Source: a virus
Direction: 5' to 3' (one strand)
Virus record (IMG/VR): IMGVR_UViG_3300005602_000008
Coordinates: 1-31,841 of that record
Length of the DNA stretch: 31,841 nucleotides
Part shown: positions 15,742 through 22,823 of the stretch, piece by piece
How the letters are laid out: every line of letters begins with the position of its first letter
Position numbering within the stretch: position 1 is the first letter of the stretch
Notes under the pieces: model-generated
What the model was told of the DNA's origin: nothing
The model's database searches: none
Seen by the model: the letters and a program-made list of their open reading frames with translations, nothing else
Made by a program: the position numbers and the translations under genes

Positions 15742-18321
15742 ATGACCCGCGCTCGTTCCATCGTCGCCGTGCTTGCGCTGATATTGCTCAGCGCACTCCC
15801 GTCATTCGCGCAGACCGGGTCGCCGAAAACGCAAGCGCAATTGAATGCCGAGATCGGGGCAAATTTCTGCTCAGCCCCGGGGTGCCTCTACCCTGATCAA
15901 AATTTTGGAGTAATTACGCCGCTCGCATTGCGCCAGGGATTGCTTGATATTGCCGCTTCAATATTCTCAGGAGGGATCGGCCCAACGATTCAGCCTGGCG
16001 CGGTGTGCGGCAACAATGGAACGGTGGCAGCGCCGTGTGCATCGATTCCGGCGCGCACGCAGCTTATCGGCACTGCCAGCTATTACGTCAATGGAAATTC
16101 AGGAAGCGCAGCGGCTTGCGGTCCTACCGGAGCTTCGACGTGTTCGGCAGGTAGCGACAGCAACAATTGTCTGACGCCAGCGACGGCATGTCTGACGGTG
16201 CAGCACGTCGTTAATATACTAATTCGCAGCACCGACTTTGCCGGCTTTACGGCGACAATCTATCTCGCTCATGGGGCCAGCAACAATTACGCTTTCACTT
16301 GTACGGCTGGCCCCGTTATCGGACAATCGAGTTTTGGCATTCAGGGCGACAGCAATGCGCCGACTGCGGTGACAATGGTTGCGACGAGTGCGGTGGCCTC
16401 TGTCAAGGATGGCTGCACGGTCGCGATTAGTAATGTAGCTGTGTCCGACAATGGCACCAACAATGCAGGAAATTTTTTCAATGCAGGGACTGGAAATTAC
16501 GGGCATATCGACCTTCAAAATATAGCCTTTGGTCCGCTGACCATTGGGACTGCGCTCACAATCTCTTACGGCGGATCAATTACGCTTGTCGGAACAAATT
16601 CAATTACGGGCAGCGAGAATGCCTTTTTCAGTGTTGCGAATGGTGGCGCGCTTGAAATTGACGGAACGGTTGCGGGTTCAGCAGGAATAACCTGGGGCAC
16701 GGCTGCGGCAGTCATCCAACAAGGGGGAGCCGTCGCTGCCGTCACGCCTTCAACCTTCACTGGATTTTCCGGTGTGAGTGGACCGCGCTGCTTTATTTCA
16801 ACGATCAGTTCCCCGGACGGCTACAATCCGAATCAACTTTATCCAGGCAGTACCGATTGTATCATCATTCCGACTTTCGGCGCCCTTGGTCTACAAAAGG
16901 GCAGCGGCGGCTCATCGACGATTGATTATGGAGCGGCTGGGACGTGCCTTAAATCTGGCGGCGGTAGCAGCACACTAGATGTGTGGGGCGGATGTGCCGG
17001 CGCAGGCGTTCCGCAAAACAACCTCAACACCCAATCCGGCAACTACTCGATCCAAACAACCGATTGCGGCAACACGATCAACGCGACCGGCGCGCAAAGC
17101 ACGATCACGCTGCCATCGGTTTCCGGCTTCGCGACAAATTGCGTTCTTGCGGTCTACAACGCGAGTAGTACCAGAGGACAAATTCTTTCCGGCTTTCCAG
17201 GGGCTCTTGCTGCCGCACCCGCCAACATTCTTTGGCCGTTGGATACCATTACGGTCCAGATCGTCAACGGAGCGTGGTCGCTCCAATCGTATCCCGCGCG
17301 GCATAAAATCACTGCGTCGATCACCCTTTTTGTTGATAACACGAACGGCAACGATGCAAATGACTGTCTCGCCGCTACTACGAGTGCATGCAAGACGAGA
17401 CAAGGCGCCTTCAACTACATCAATACATGGGACGGAAACGAACAAGCGATCCTAGTCTCTGTCGCGGCCGGAACTTATACCGCAAACCTCACACAGAACG
17501 GACCATTTCACGGCAATCCCACCGTCACGCTGACAGGCGATCTTACAACTCCATCCAATGTCCTGATTTCAACCACGAGTGTCGATGCCCTCGACTTGAG
17601 CAATGGCGCGGCGCTCACAATGGGCGGTTTTAAGATCGTTACGACAACGGGCGGTAACGGGATTGTCGTCAGCAATGCCTCGTTTCTCAACATCACCGGG
17701 GCGATGGAATACGGGGCCAGCGCGAACGCTCAGATAAACGCCAAGTCCGGATCGACCATTACGATCACGGCAAACTACACGATTTCAGGGGGTGGCAATA
17801 TTCATTGGTTGGCTATTCAAGGTGCGCAAATTCTTAGTTCGGGTAGCCGCACGATTACGCTGAGCGGGACGCCTGCGTTTGCGGTGGCGTTTGCTTCCAC
17901 GTCAACCGGCGGATTGGTAGGTGCCGGCGCTACGACATTCAGCGGAAGCGCAACGGGGCCATCGTTCGTTTCCAGTACAAACTCTTATGTGAACAACAAT
18001 CCGGCCAGTGCGCTTCCTGGCAGCCTGAGCACGAGTACCGTTGCGACACATGCTTATGTCACGGCGCCCGGAACGCCGGGTGTGTCATCGTGCGGCGGCT
18101 CGCCTGGCTCCGCAACCGGCACCGACTTTTCCGGCCACGTCACCGAAGGATCGACCGCCACGGGGTGCACGATTACGTTCTCGACGGGATCGACATTCAA
18201 TTCGTGCAATGTCTCTCTGAGCACGGGCGCAGCGGTTGGAATCTCGACGCTTGGTTCGACGCTGGTAGTGACGCACGCGAGTCTGAGCGGCAATGTGTTG
18301 TATTGGACGTGTGCGAATTGA
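15742..18321 (+). CDS. Tail-spike-like protein, two beta-helix modules, Sec signal peptide
   Basis: An 859-aa protein. ATG 15742 has GAGG six bases upstream; ATG 15736 overlaps the previous stop but abuts GAGG. A signal peptide (SIVAVLALILLSALPSFAQ) is evident. Two pectate-lyase-like modules follow. The first opens with YYVNGNSGSAAACGPTG and SNNCLTPATACLTVQHVVN. The second, about 400 residues later, opens with LFVDNTNGNDANDCLAATTS and ACKTRQGAFNYIN. Each then has short turns typical of right-handed beta helices. The C-terminal about 85 residues (GTDFSGHVTEGSTATGCTIT) match a module common at phage fibre ends. Such spikes bind or cleave surface polysaccharide; no catalytic site is identified. 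Confidence 0.75.
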   Translation: MTRARSIVAVLALILLSALPSFAQTGSPKTQAQLNAEIGANFCSAPGCLYPDQNFGVITPLALRQGLLDIAASIFSGGIGPTIQPGAVCGNNGTVAAPCASIPARTQLIGTASYYVNGNSGSAAACGPTGASTCSAGSDSNNCLTPATACLTVQHVVNILIRSTDFAGFTATIYLAHGASNNYAFTCTAGPVIGQSSFGIQGDSNAPTAVTMVATSAVASVKDGCTVAISNVAVSDNGTNNAGNFFNAGTGNYGHIDLQNIAFGPLTIGTALTISYGGSITLVGTNSITGSENAFFSVANGGALEIDGTVAGSAGITWGTAAAVIQQGGAVAAVTPSTFTGFSGVSGPRCFISTISSPDGYNPNQLYPGSTDCIIIPTFGALGLQKGSGGSSTIDYGAAGTCLKSGGGSSTLDVWGGCAGAGVPQNNLNTQSGNYSIQTTDCGNTINATGAQSTITLPSVSGFATNCVLAVYNASSTRGQILSGFPGALAAAPANILWPLDTITVQIVNGAWSLQSYPARHKITASITLFVDNTNGNDANDCLAATTSACKTRQGAFNYINTWDGNEQAILVSVAAGTYTANLTQNGPFHGNPTVTLTGDLTTPSNVLISTTSVDALDLSNGAALTMGGFKIVTTTGGNGIVVSNASFLNITGAMEYGASANAQINAKSGSTITITANYTISGGGNIHWLAIQGAQILSSGSRTITLSGTPAFAVAFASTSTGGLVGAGATTFSGSATGPSFVSSTNSYVNNNPASALPGSLSTSTVATHAYVTAPGTPGVSSCGGSPGSATGTDFSGHVTEGSTATGCTITFSTGSTFNSCNVSLSTGAAVGISTLGSTLVVTHASLSGNVLYWTCAN

Positions 18322-18375
18322 CACATTACGGAATCGGAGTCAGGGTTCACCACATCAAAGAATCAGGACCGCGCC

Positions 18376-18603
18376 ATGATCCTATCCGTCGAAGAAATTT
18401 GGGTTGGCTTCATGGAAGGTGTCGAAGGCGTGTGCGTGGTTGTGAATAGGGGGACCAAGACCGAAACCATCATGTCAATTCGGATGTGGACGGCGTTCAA
18501 CGCTGGGTTGGAATTGTCAAGGAGAGGGGCTATTCTGATTTCCGATGTTCGGGGTCAGGAAACAAAGGCGAGCATCGAGAATATTAAAAGGATGCATTCG
18601 TGA
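18376..18603 (+). CDS. Small phage protein of unknown function
   Basis: A 75-aa ORF with AGGA about eight bases before the ATG. The product, beginning MILSVEEIWVGFMEGVEGVC, is a compact mixed alpha/beta protein without a signal peptide or clear membrane helix. Its stop overlaps the GTG of the next gene (GTGA), and that gene overlaps the endolysin gene by ATGA, so the three are probably one translational unit at the head of the lysis region. I do not recognise the family. Confidence 0.6.
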   Translation: MILSVEEIWVGFMEGVEGVCVVVNRGTKTETIMSIRMWTAFNAGLELSRRGAILISDVRGQETKASIENIKRMHS

Positions 18604-18821
18604 GGCATTTTGGTCACGCGAGTCCTTCGCGAACTGAAAGACCGGACTCGGTCATCGATCCGTATGAGAGAGACTTTCCGTGTGAGGTTCCGGTTAGGGT
18701 TGTGGGCGATTCGGAAAAACTGACGAGCTATGAGCGCGTCGTTCTGTTTGCCGGTATTGGGCTGGGTGGCCTTTTCGGTGGGATGGTTGGGTATGGCTAC
18801 TATGTGGAGTTTTTGAAATGA
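18600..18821 (+). CDS. Small tail-anchored membrane protein
   Basis: A 73-aa product starting at GTG with AGGA seven bases upstream. The N-terminal 48 residues are hydrophilic, and residues about 50-70 (VLFAGIGLGGLFGGMVGYGY) form one glycine-rich membrane helix close to the C-terminus. A protein of this topology next to an endolysin gene could be a holin partner or antiholin, but no family signature supports that. It overlaps the genes on both sides, GTGA upstream and ATGA downstream, so expression is coupled to them. Confidence 0.6.
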   Translation: MRHFGHASPSRTERPDSVIDPYERDFPCEVPVRVVGDSEKLTSYERVVLFAGIGLGGLFGGMVGYGYYVEFLK

Positions 18822-19561
18822 GCAATCCGTACATCGCACAACGCCGACAACAATTCGCGGCGGAAGTGTCCGATCCGTCTATTCGCGACGAAGTATGTGC
18901 CATGATGATTACGGAGGATGGCGCCAACCCTGTCCCGTGTCTGGAAAGTCTGTGCAACCGGACGGATTACGTCAAATCCAGCGGCCGTTCTCAAACTATT
19001 CGAGGAATGCTGCACAGCGGATTTTACGGTCCATACAATCGCGGAATGTATCCGCGAACCATCGCGCAGCTTCATGCCAATCCTAGTTTGAAAGCAAAGA
19101 TGGAAGCGGCAATCGCGACCGTTTTTGCCGGCAGTAACATCATCCAGGGCTTCACCGACCAGGGGCTTCCGACCGATCCAAACGGCAAACGCCTACCCCA
19201 TCTTGTCATCGGCGGGAACGTGTTCAACGACTGGGGCGGCGGCCCTGGCGGTCACGATGGCGCCGAGGCGTGGCGACAAGCATTTCAAGCCGAGGCCGCC
19301 AAGGCCGAGCCGCCCCCGCCGTCTCGTCCGGTGCTATCCGCAGAATCGGCTGCAATTCCGGTCGTGGGACTGCATACAACGGACAACTTGCAACTCGCGC
19401 TGAACCATTTTGGCTACACCCCGCCGCTTGTCATTGACGCTCAAAACGGCGACCTGACCAAAGCGGGCACCAAATGGTTCCAGGCACGTCAATCGCTTGT
19501 CGTTGATGGTGTACCTGGCCCAGCGACATGGGCTGCAATCGACGCTAAATTGACTGCATAG
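18818..19561 (+). CDS. Putative endolysin with C-terminal peptidoglycan-binding domain
   Basis: A 247-aa protein with GGAG about eight bases before the ATG. The C-terminal about 65 residues (LQLALNHFGYTPPLVIDAQN, then TKAGTKWFQARQSLVVDGVP and TWAAIDAKL) fit the three-helix PG_binding_1 fold that anchors hydrolases to murein. The N-terminal 150 residues (EVCAMMITEDGANPVPCLES and SGFYGPYNRGMYPRTIA) look like a lysozyme- or SleB-like catalytic domain; Glu40 in ITEDG is a candidate catalytic acid, by inference. A Pro-rich linker (PPPPSRP) joins the two. There is no signal peptide, so release would depend on a holin, which the next gene appears to encode. Confidence 0.75.
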   Translation: MSNPYIAQRRQQFAAEVSDPSIRDEVCAMMITEDGANPVPCLESLCNRTDYVKSSGRSQTIRGMLHSGFYGPYNRGMYPRTIAQLHANPSLKAKMEAAIATVFAGSNIIQGFTDQGLPTDPNGKRLPHLVIGGNVFNDWGGGPGGHDGAEAWRQAFQAEAAKAEPPPPSRPVLSAESAAIPVVGLHTTDNLQLALNHFGYTPPLVIDAQNGDLTKAGTKWFQARQSLVVDGVPGPATWAAIDAKLTA

Positions 19562-19572
19562 GAGAAAACGAA

Positions 19573-19911
19573 ATGCCTCATGTTGATCCGACAGTACGAT
19601 TCTGGATTAGCGTCGTAGTGACGCTCGCCATCGGTGTTTCCAGTGGAACGCTGGTTCTAACGAATGCTGTGCCGCCCGAACTGATTAAGCCGATCACGGC
19701 ATGGTGTGGCATCATCGCCTTTGTGGGCTCTGCCGTCATGAGCACGTTGAGCGGCATGGGCATGACCACGCAAAGTCGCTTGGCGAGTGCGGCGGCTGAT
19801 CCGTCAGTTAAAGCCATCGTGACCAACGCGACGGAAGCGGCGGCGGCGCCCAGCGATAAGGTGGTGCCCACGATACAGGCTGCACAGGTTGTCGCGGCGA
19901 AGGCTGCGTGA
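19573..19911 (+). CDS. Holin-like membrane protein
   Basis: A 112-aa protein with AGGAG eight bases before the ATG. There are two hydrophobic helices, residues about 9-29 (FWISVVVTLAIGVSSGTLVL) and 40-58 (PITAWCGIIAFVGSAVMSTL), joined by a short loop, followed by an Ala-rich soluble tail. Two-helix small proteins directly after an endolysin gene are typical holins, which open the inner membrane for endolysin. The 'I.P.TAWCGIIAF.GSAVM' segment is familiar from Rhizobiales phages. It overlaps the next start by one base (TGATG). Confidence 0.7.
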   Translation: MPHVDPTVRFWISVVVTLAIGVSSGTLVLTNAVPPELIKPITAWCGIIAFVGSAVMSTLSGMGMTTQSRLASAAADPSVKAIVTNATEAAAAPSDKVVPTIQAAQVVAAKAA

Positions 19912-20279
19912 TGAGCAATTTCGTCATCGACATGGCCGCGCACGCTGCCGGACTTTCCGATGCACAGCTTGCGAAACTCGAAGCCGATGCGCCGGGAATC
20001 GCTGCGCTGGTACATACCTTGCGGGAGAATACGCCGCTGATCCAACAGTGGCAGGCGCTCTATGAGGCCGGAAAGCCTCTGCTCTCACAGGCAACTCCGC
20101 TGTTCACTCAGACGCAGGCTCTTTATGAAAAGACGAAGCCGCTGATTGCGCAGGCCATCGCCGAATTTCCTACGCTCGACGCGGATGCCCAAATTATCGT
20201 CGGTATACTGACGAAGGGTCGCGCCGTACCGGCCGGCTCTGGCGCTGGCTCGCAATCCGGAGGCGGCATCGGATCATGA
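19911..20279 (+). CDS. Soluble helical protein of the lysis region
   Basis: A 122-aa protein starting in a TGATG overlap with the holin-like gene; the in-frame GTG at 19908 is less likely. It is helical, with an imperfect internal repeat 'PL.....LY..GKPL..QATPLF', seen in ALYEAGKPLLSQATPLF and ALYEKTKPLIAQAI, and a Gly/Ser-rich C-terminus. No signal peptide or membrane segment is visible. It overlaps the next tiny ORF by ATGA. Function is unknown; the context suggests an accessory of the lysis cassette. Confidence 0.6.
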   Translation: MSNFVIDMAAHAAGLSDAQLAKLEADAPGIAALVHTLRENTPLIQQWQALYEAGKPLLSQATPLFTQTQALYEKTKPLIAQAIAEFPTLDADAQIIVGILTKGRAVPAGSGAGSQSGGGIGS

Positions 20280-20362
20280 GCAAACAAAATTGGCTCATGG
20301 TAGCAACTGCCTTCTTGGCTCTGACTCTCGCGGAGTGTGTTGCCTCTTGGGTGGTATCGTAG
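20276..20362 (+). CDS. 28-aa membrane peptide
   Basis: A mini-ORF in an ATGA overlap with the preceding gene. It encodes MSKQNWLMVATAFLALTLAE followed by CVASWVVS, a single hydrophobic helix. GGAGG lies about 12 bases upstream of the ATG, somewhat far. It ends one base before the next mini-ORF starts. Evidence is the overlap, the hydrophobic helix and the unbroken coupling from the holin gene; no family is recognised. It could be a small lysis regulator. Confidence 0.45.
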   Translation: MSKQNWLMVATAFLALTLAECVASWVVS

Positions 20363-20363
20363 C

Positions 20364-20486
20364 ATGGAGCACGCAATCACCATCGGTGACATTCTGAAAT
20401 GGGGATTGGGTATTGGTGTCGGCGTCCTTGTGTTGGGTGTTATCTGCTATTTTCTGGCGGCTTTTGGTCGCGGGATGAGCCGATAG
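20364..20486 (+). CDS. 40-aa membrane peptide
   Basis: A mini-ORF starting one base after the previous stop. The product MEHAITIGDILKWGLGIGVG continues into a clear membrane helix (VLVLGVICYFLAAFG) and ends in a short basic tail RGMSR, which fits an inner-membrane single-pass peptide with its tail in the cytoplasm. It has no strong Shine-Dalgarno, so reinitiation after the previous ORF is likely. It is the last gene before the structured element at 20505-20642. The role is unknown. Confidence 0.5.
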   Translation: MEHAITIGDILKWGLGIGVGVLVLGVICYFLAAFGRGMSR

Positions 20487-20504
20487 GGGTTGTGTAAAAG
20501 TTTG

Positions 20505-20642
20505 TTTGGTTAGCTTGGCTACCTAGTCTCTCGATAGTTCTGTAAGATTCTTACGGCCATAGAGAGTGGAGAAAAATGCAAGCCTCTATGGCGGTACAAA
20601 CCCCTCGGTGACGTGAGCGACAAGGTAGCCAGTCTAACCAAA
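20505..20642 (+). ncRNA. Long-range hairpin element between lysis genes and the OMP cargo
   Basis: 20505-20524 and 20623-20642 pair over 20 positions (18 Watson-Crick, one G-U, one mismatch): TTTGGTTAG..TGGCTACCT against AGGTAGCCA..CTAACCAAA. Inside are a 5-bp hairpin GTAAG/CTTAC with a 3-nt loop (20542-20554) and a perfect 9-bp stem GCCATAGAG/CTCTATGGC (20556-20564 with 20584-20592). The loop of the latter carries GGAG followed by an ATG. No flanking target duplication was found, which argues against a MITE. No known RNA family was recognised. Confidence 0.5.
20576..20611 (+). CDS. Possible leader peptide in a hairpin loop
   Basis: The 11-codon ORF MQASMAVQTPR starts at ATG 20576. GGAG sits four or five bases upstream, in the loop of the inner 9-bp stem, and the early codons form the 3' strand of that stem. 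Ribosomes translating it would open the structure. It precedes the OMP gene, but that gene also has its own promoter-like sequence downstream, so a regulatory link is speculative. It may also be a chance ORF. Confidence 0.25.
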   Translation: MQASMAVQTPR

Positions 20643-20650
20643 TACTGTCC

Positions 20651-20679
20651 CTGTCATTTAATCTGTGATGTGCTAAAAT
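20651..20679 (+). promoter_or_regulatory. Promoter-like sequence before the OMP gene
   Basis: CTGTCA (20651-20656), 17-bp spacer, TAAAAT (20674-20679). This has 4/6 and 5/6 matches to sigma-70 boxes, and the expected start point is near 20686, about 50 bases before the OMP ATG. With the hairpin at 21481-21504 it would frame a stand-alone transcription unit. Confidence 0.4.
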
Positions 20680-20734
20680 TGTCACGGCCTTATCTGTTAA
20701 GCGTGTGGTTGTAAATAAACAAACGGAGACAATC

Positions 20735-21454
20735 ATGCGCAAGATGTTTGGAATCCTCGGGGCGCTGGCGCTCCTGAGTTCGACGGTGGCGATGGCGGCG
20801 GATATGCCGATCAAAGCCCCTCCCCTCTCGAATATCTACCCCACGACCAAATGCGGCCTGTTCTACGGCATCAATGCCGAGGGTGGTTCCGGTATCGTCA
20901 ACGGTGCGCCGGCCGGGACGGTCCAGATCGGCGGCGACGTTGGCGGATTGGTGGGTTGGGCCTGCCCGACTGCCGGCATCCCCTATTTCGTCCAGGCCAA
21001 TTTCGACTTCCAAAACCTCAACGCCGGCAATGCTGGCTTCTCTATGAAAGGGCCGGCGCATTTCACGCAACTGGCGGCCATCCAGACGCCGCTGGTGAGT
21101 TGGGTGTCGGGCTGGCTCAATATCGGCCAGAGCAACATTCCCGCCGTGGTGCCCCTTCTGCCTCCCGGCGTGAGCATCGTCGGCACGCCGCAGAACTACG
21201 TCGGCATCACCGCGACTGAGGATGATGTGACGGCCAGCGGCGCGGGCCTCGGCAGTGCTCGCAAGTGGCTCTATTCGCCTGGCGCCCGCGTGGGCCTGCT
21301 CTACAATGCTATCGGCGGTGCAAACAAGACTCCGCTGGTCATCGATACCTACGCCGGCATCGAGTGGCAGAGTAACGCTGTGTGTTTTGGCGCGAAGGCG
21401 ATGTGCCCGAAGCTCGGGGATCGTTTTGTCGCGGGCATCGACTTGAAGATGTAA
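20735..21454 (+). CDS. Outer-membrane beta-barrel protein encoded as phage cargo
   Basis: A 239-aa protein. ATG 20735 is chosen over an upstream GTG at 20705 because GGAG lies just upstream and the signal peptide (MRKMFGILGALALLSSTVAM, cleavage after AMA/AAD) starts there. The mature N-terminus ADMPIKAPP is the hallmark of Rhizobiales Omp25/Omp31-like barrels, and alternating beta strands follow, ending in FVAGIDLKM. The terminal residue is Met rather than the usual aromatic, so barrel assembly is not certain. Base composition is more GC-rich and regular than its neighbours. It has its own promoter and terminator. Phage-encoded porins can alter receptors and exclude other phages; that role is inferred. 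Confidence 0.65.
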   Translation: MRKMFGILGALALLSSTVAMAADMPIKAPPLSNIYPTTKCGLFYGINAEGGSGIVNGAPAGTVQIGGDVGGLVGWACPTAGIPYFVQANFDFQNLNAGNAGFSMKGPAHFTQLAAIQTPLVSWVSGWLNIGQSNIPAVVPLLPPGVSIVGTPQNYVGITATEDDVTASGAGLGSARKWLYSPGARVGLLYNAIGGANKTPLVIDTYAGIEWQSNAVCFGAKAMCPKLGDRFVAGIDLKM

Positions 21455-21480
21455 TCGTGTGTCCCGAACCTCCCAAGACT

Positions 21481-21504
21481 TATGGACGCGCAAATGCGTC
21501 CATA
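21481..21504 (+). terminator. Hairpin terminator after the OMP gene
   Basis: A perfect 9-bp stem TATGGACGC/GCGTCCATA with a 6-nt loop GCAAAT, followed by CTTTTG. The T-run is short, so termination may be partial. The 10-bp direct repeat TCCCAAGACT flanks it (21471-21480 and 21517-21526). Confidence 0.5.
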
Positions 21505-21650
21505 CTTTTGTCTCGGTCCCAAGACTTTAGTACTGAACCAAACCTGTGTAATGGTACTTAAGGATGAAGGTGGGGAGTCCTTTCGTCGTGGTACGATTGT
21601 AGGAATCAGGTGCAGACGTGAACGCCACCGTTGCTACTTTGGGATGCAGG

Positions 21651-21878
21651 ATGCCCCCTCACAGGTCACTAGACGACCGGCTCTTTGATCTTGAACGAGA
21701 GTTGGAGACTGAAAAGCGCGAGCGGAAAGAGCTTGAGAATAGCGTCAAACCAATCCTTGATTTCTACAGCGCGGGAACGCTAATTGGGAAACTCCTGTGG
21801 ATCATCGGCGGCATCGTCACCGGCTCGGCAGCGGTATGGGCGGTAATTTCCGGATGGGTTACCAATCATCCAAAATGA
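21651..21878 (+). CDS. Coiled-coil, single-helix membrane protein (XhlA-like topology)
   Basis: A 75-aa product from ATG 21651, which has GGGA six bases upstream; a GTG at 21618 in frame gives 86 aa. The N-terminal part is a charged coiled coil (LDDRLFDLERELETEKRERK) and the C-terminal part one membrane helix (LLWIIGGIVTGSAAVWAVIS). This topology resembles haemolysin XhlA/holin-associated proteins of phages, where a coiled coil precedes a C-terminal membrane segment. The stop overlaps the next gene (ATGA). Function as a holin partner is suggested by its location, not shown. Confidence 0.6.
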   Translation: MPPHRSLDDRLFDLERELETEKRERKELENSVKPILDFYSAGTLIGKLLWIIGGIVTGSAAVWAVISGWVTNHPK

Positions 21879-22345
21879 CCATGTTGCTCAAATGCCTTTC
21901 CCGACTGGCCCCGCTGGCCGTGGCAAGCTGGATTGTTGTAGTTGCTGTGTTTGTCTATTGGAAATTTTTGGATAATCCCGATCCCGTCGTTGTCCACGAA
22001 GTCTCTATCCTGCCTCCCGCTCCACATCGTCCGGGCGATACCGTCACCCTTCACGTCGATGTTTGTCAGACTAGGCCAGGCGTACCGGGAACGGGCATCC
22101 GCATGATAGCAGGACCGATCATTCCCAGCGGAGATAGAACCGGTGGTTTCATGCACTTTTTGAACGGCAATTATATTGACCCGTCGATTGAGTGTACGAA
22201 GCACGAGCGTCCAATTGAGTTGCCACGGGACTTGGCTCCGGGAAAATACAATTACGTTTTTCAAGGGGTCTATCAGATCAATCCAATCAAGACGAGGGTC
22301 TTTACGCAGCCACCTGTGCCATTCGAGATAGTCGCGGGGCCGTGA
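21875..22345 (+). CDS. Membrane-anchored protein with Ig-like periplasmic domain
   Basis: A 156-aa product; the ATG in the ATGA overlap is chosen, and a second ATG lies at 21881. One N-terminal membrane helix (LAPLAVASWIVVVAVFVYW) is followed by a beta-sandwich-like region (VVVHEVSILPPAPHRPGDTV, PGKYNYVFQGVYQINP) of the kind seen in Ig-like folds. Two Cys residues (in DVCQTRPG and IECTKHE) could form a disulfide, consistent with export. It may act in the envelope during lysis or modify the host surface, but no family is recognised. It ends one base before the next gene. Confidence 0.6.
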   Translation: MTMLLKCLSRLAPLAVASWIVVVAVFVYWKFLDNPDPVVVHEVSILPPAPHRPGDTVTLHVDVCQTRPGVPGTGIRMIAGPIIPSGDRTGGFMHFLNGNYIDPSIECTKHERPIELPRDLAPGKYNYVFQGVYQINPIKTRVFTQPPVPFEIVAGP

Positions 22346-22751
22346 TGTGGCTGACACCAAGGGTGACGTTCAACTCTCATGGATGACTGTAGTTGCCGCC
22401 TGTACGGTGGTTGGGCTTATGGCGGCGGCCGGCTGGACGATATTTCAAAACGAATTCGCCAACGTTAAAGAAACCGCAGCGGAAGATCGCAAGCAATCGG
22501 CGATTTATTATAATACCAATCGGGAGGATTTGATCCGCAGAGAAACGGAAATCAAAGCGACCTTCAATCTCTACCTGACAAAGGATGAGCACAGGGCCTT
22601 CTTGGACGGTGTTAGCAGAGACATAGCCACCTTAAAAGATCGGCTGGATACTATTCAGCGCATTCAAGAATCGCGGTCATCTAAATTAGCGCGCGATCCG
22701 GTTGAGCAGAAAACCATCGACGCAATCAATCAGGCAATCGACAAGCGGATC

Positions 22752-22759
22752 GATTTGAT
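22752..22759. repeat. Target-site duplication, left copy
   Basis: GATTTGAT, identical to 25885-25892, directly abutting the left terminal repeat. Eight bases is the usual duplication length of IS1595-family elements. Confidence 0.9.
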
Positions 22760-22783
22760 GGGGATTATAACCTTGACAAAGCA
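22760..22783 (+). repeat. Left terminal inverted repeat
   Basis: A 24-bp sequence starting GGGGATTATAACCTTGACAA, the exact reverse complement of 25861-25884. It contains the TTGACA box of the inward promoter. Confidence 0.93.
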
Positions 22784-22800
22784 GTTTCCATAGGTAGTAT
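22773..22800 (+). promoter_or_regulatory. Transposase promoter inside the left end
   Basis: TTGACA (22773-22778), 16-bp spacer, TAGTAT (22795-22800); the transposase ATG is at 22824. The -35 box lies in the terminal repeat. The boxes are close to sigma-70 consensus. Confidence 0.6.
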
Positions 22801-22823
22801 GGGGGTAGAAAGGAACTGCCCCG

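Larger units (their letters stand above)
22347..22793 (+). pseudogene. Coiled-coil membrane protein gene, 3' end displaced by transposon
   Basis: GTG start with GGGG seven bases upstream. One N-terminal membrane helix (WMTVVAACTVVGLMAAAGWT) and a long coiled coil follow (EDRKQSAIYYNTNREDLIRR, then LDGVSRDIATLKDRLDTIQR). The native reading ends at 22759, within the target duplication. The last 11 codons (GIITLTKQFP and stop) are read from the transposon terminal repeat. Joining 22347-22759 to 25893-25995 restores 171 aa in frame with the same coiled-coil heptads. The truncated 148-aa product keeps the membrane helix and may retain some function. The original role, near lysis genes, is unknown. 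Confidence 0.75.

Noticed and set aside
20505-20642. MITE interpretation of the long inverted repeat
   Set aside because: No flanking target duplication, and the inner hairpins look RNA-like; not excluded.
21482-21688. 68-codon plus-strand ORF from the terminator hairpin
   Set aside because: Starts within a terminator stem and overlaps the better coiled-coil membrane protein gene.
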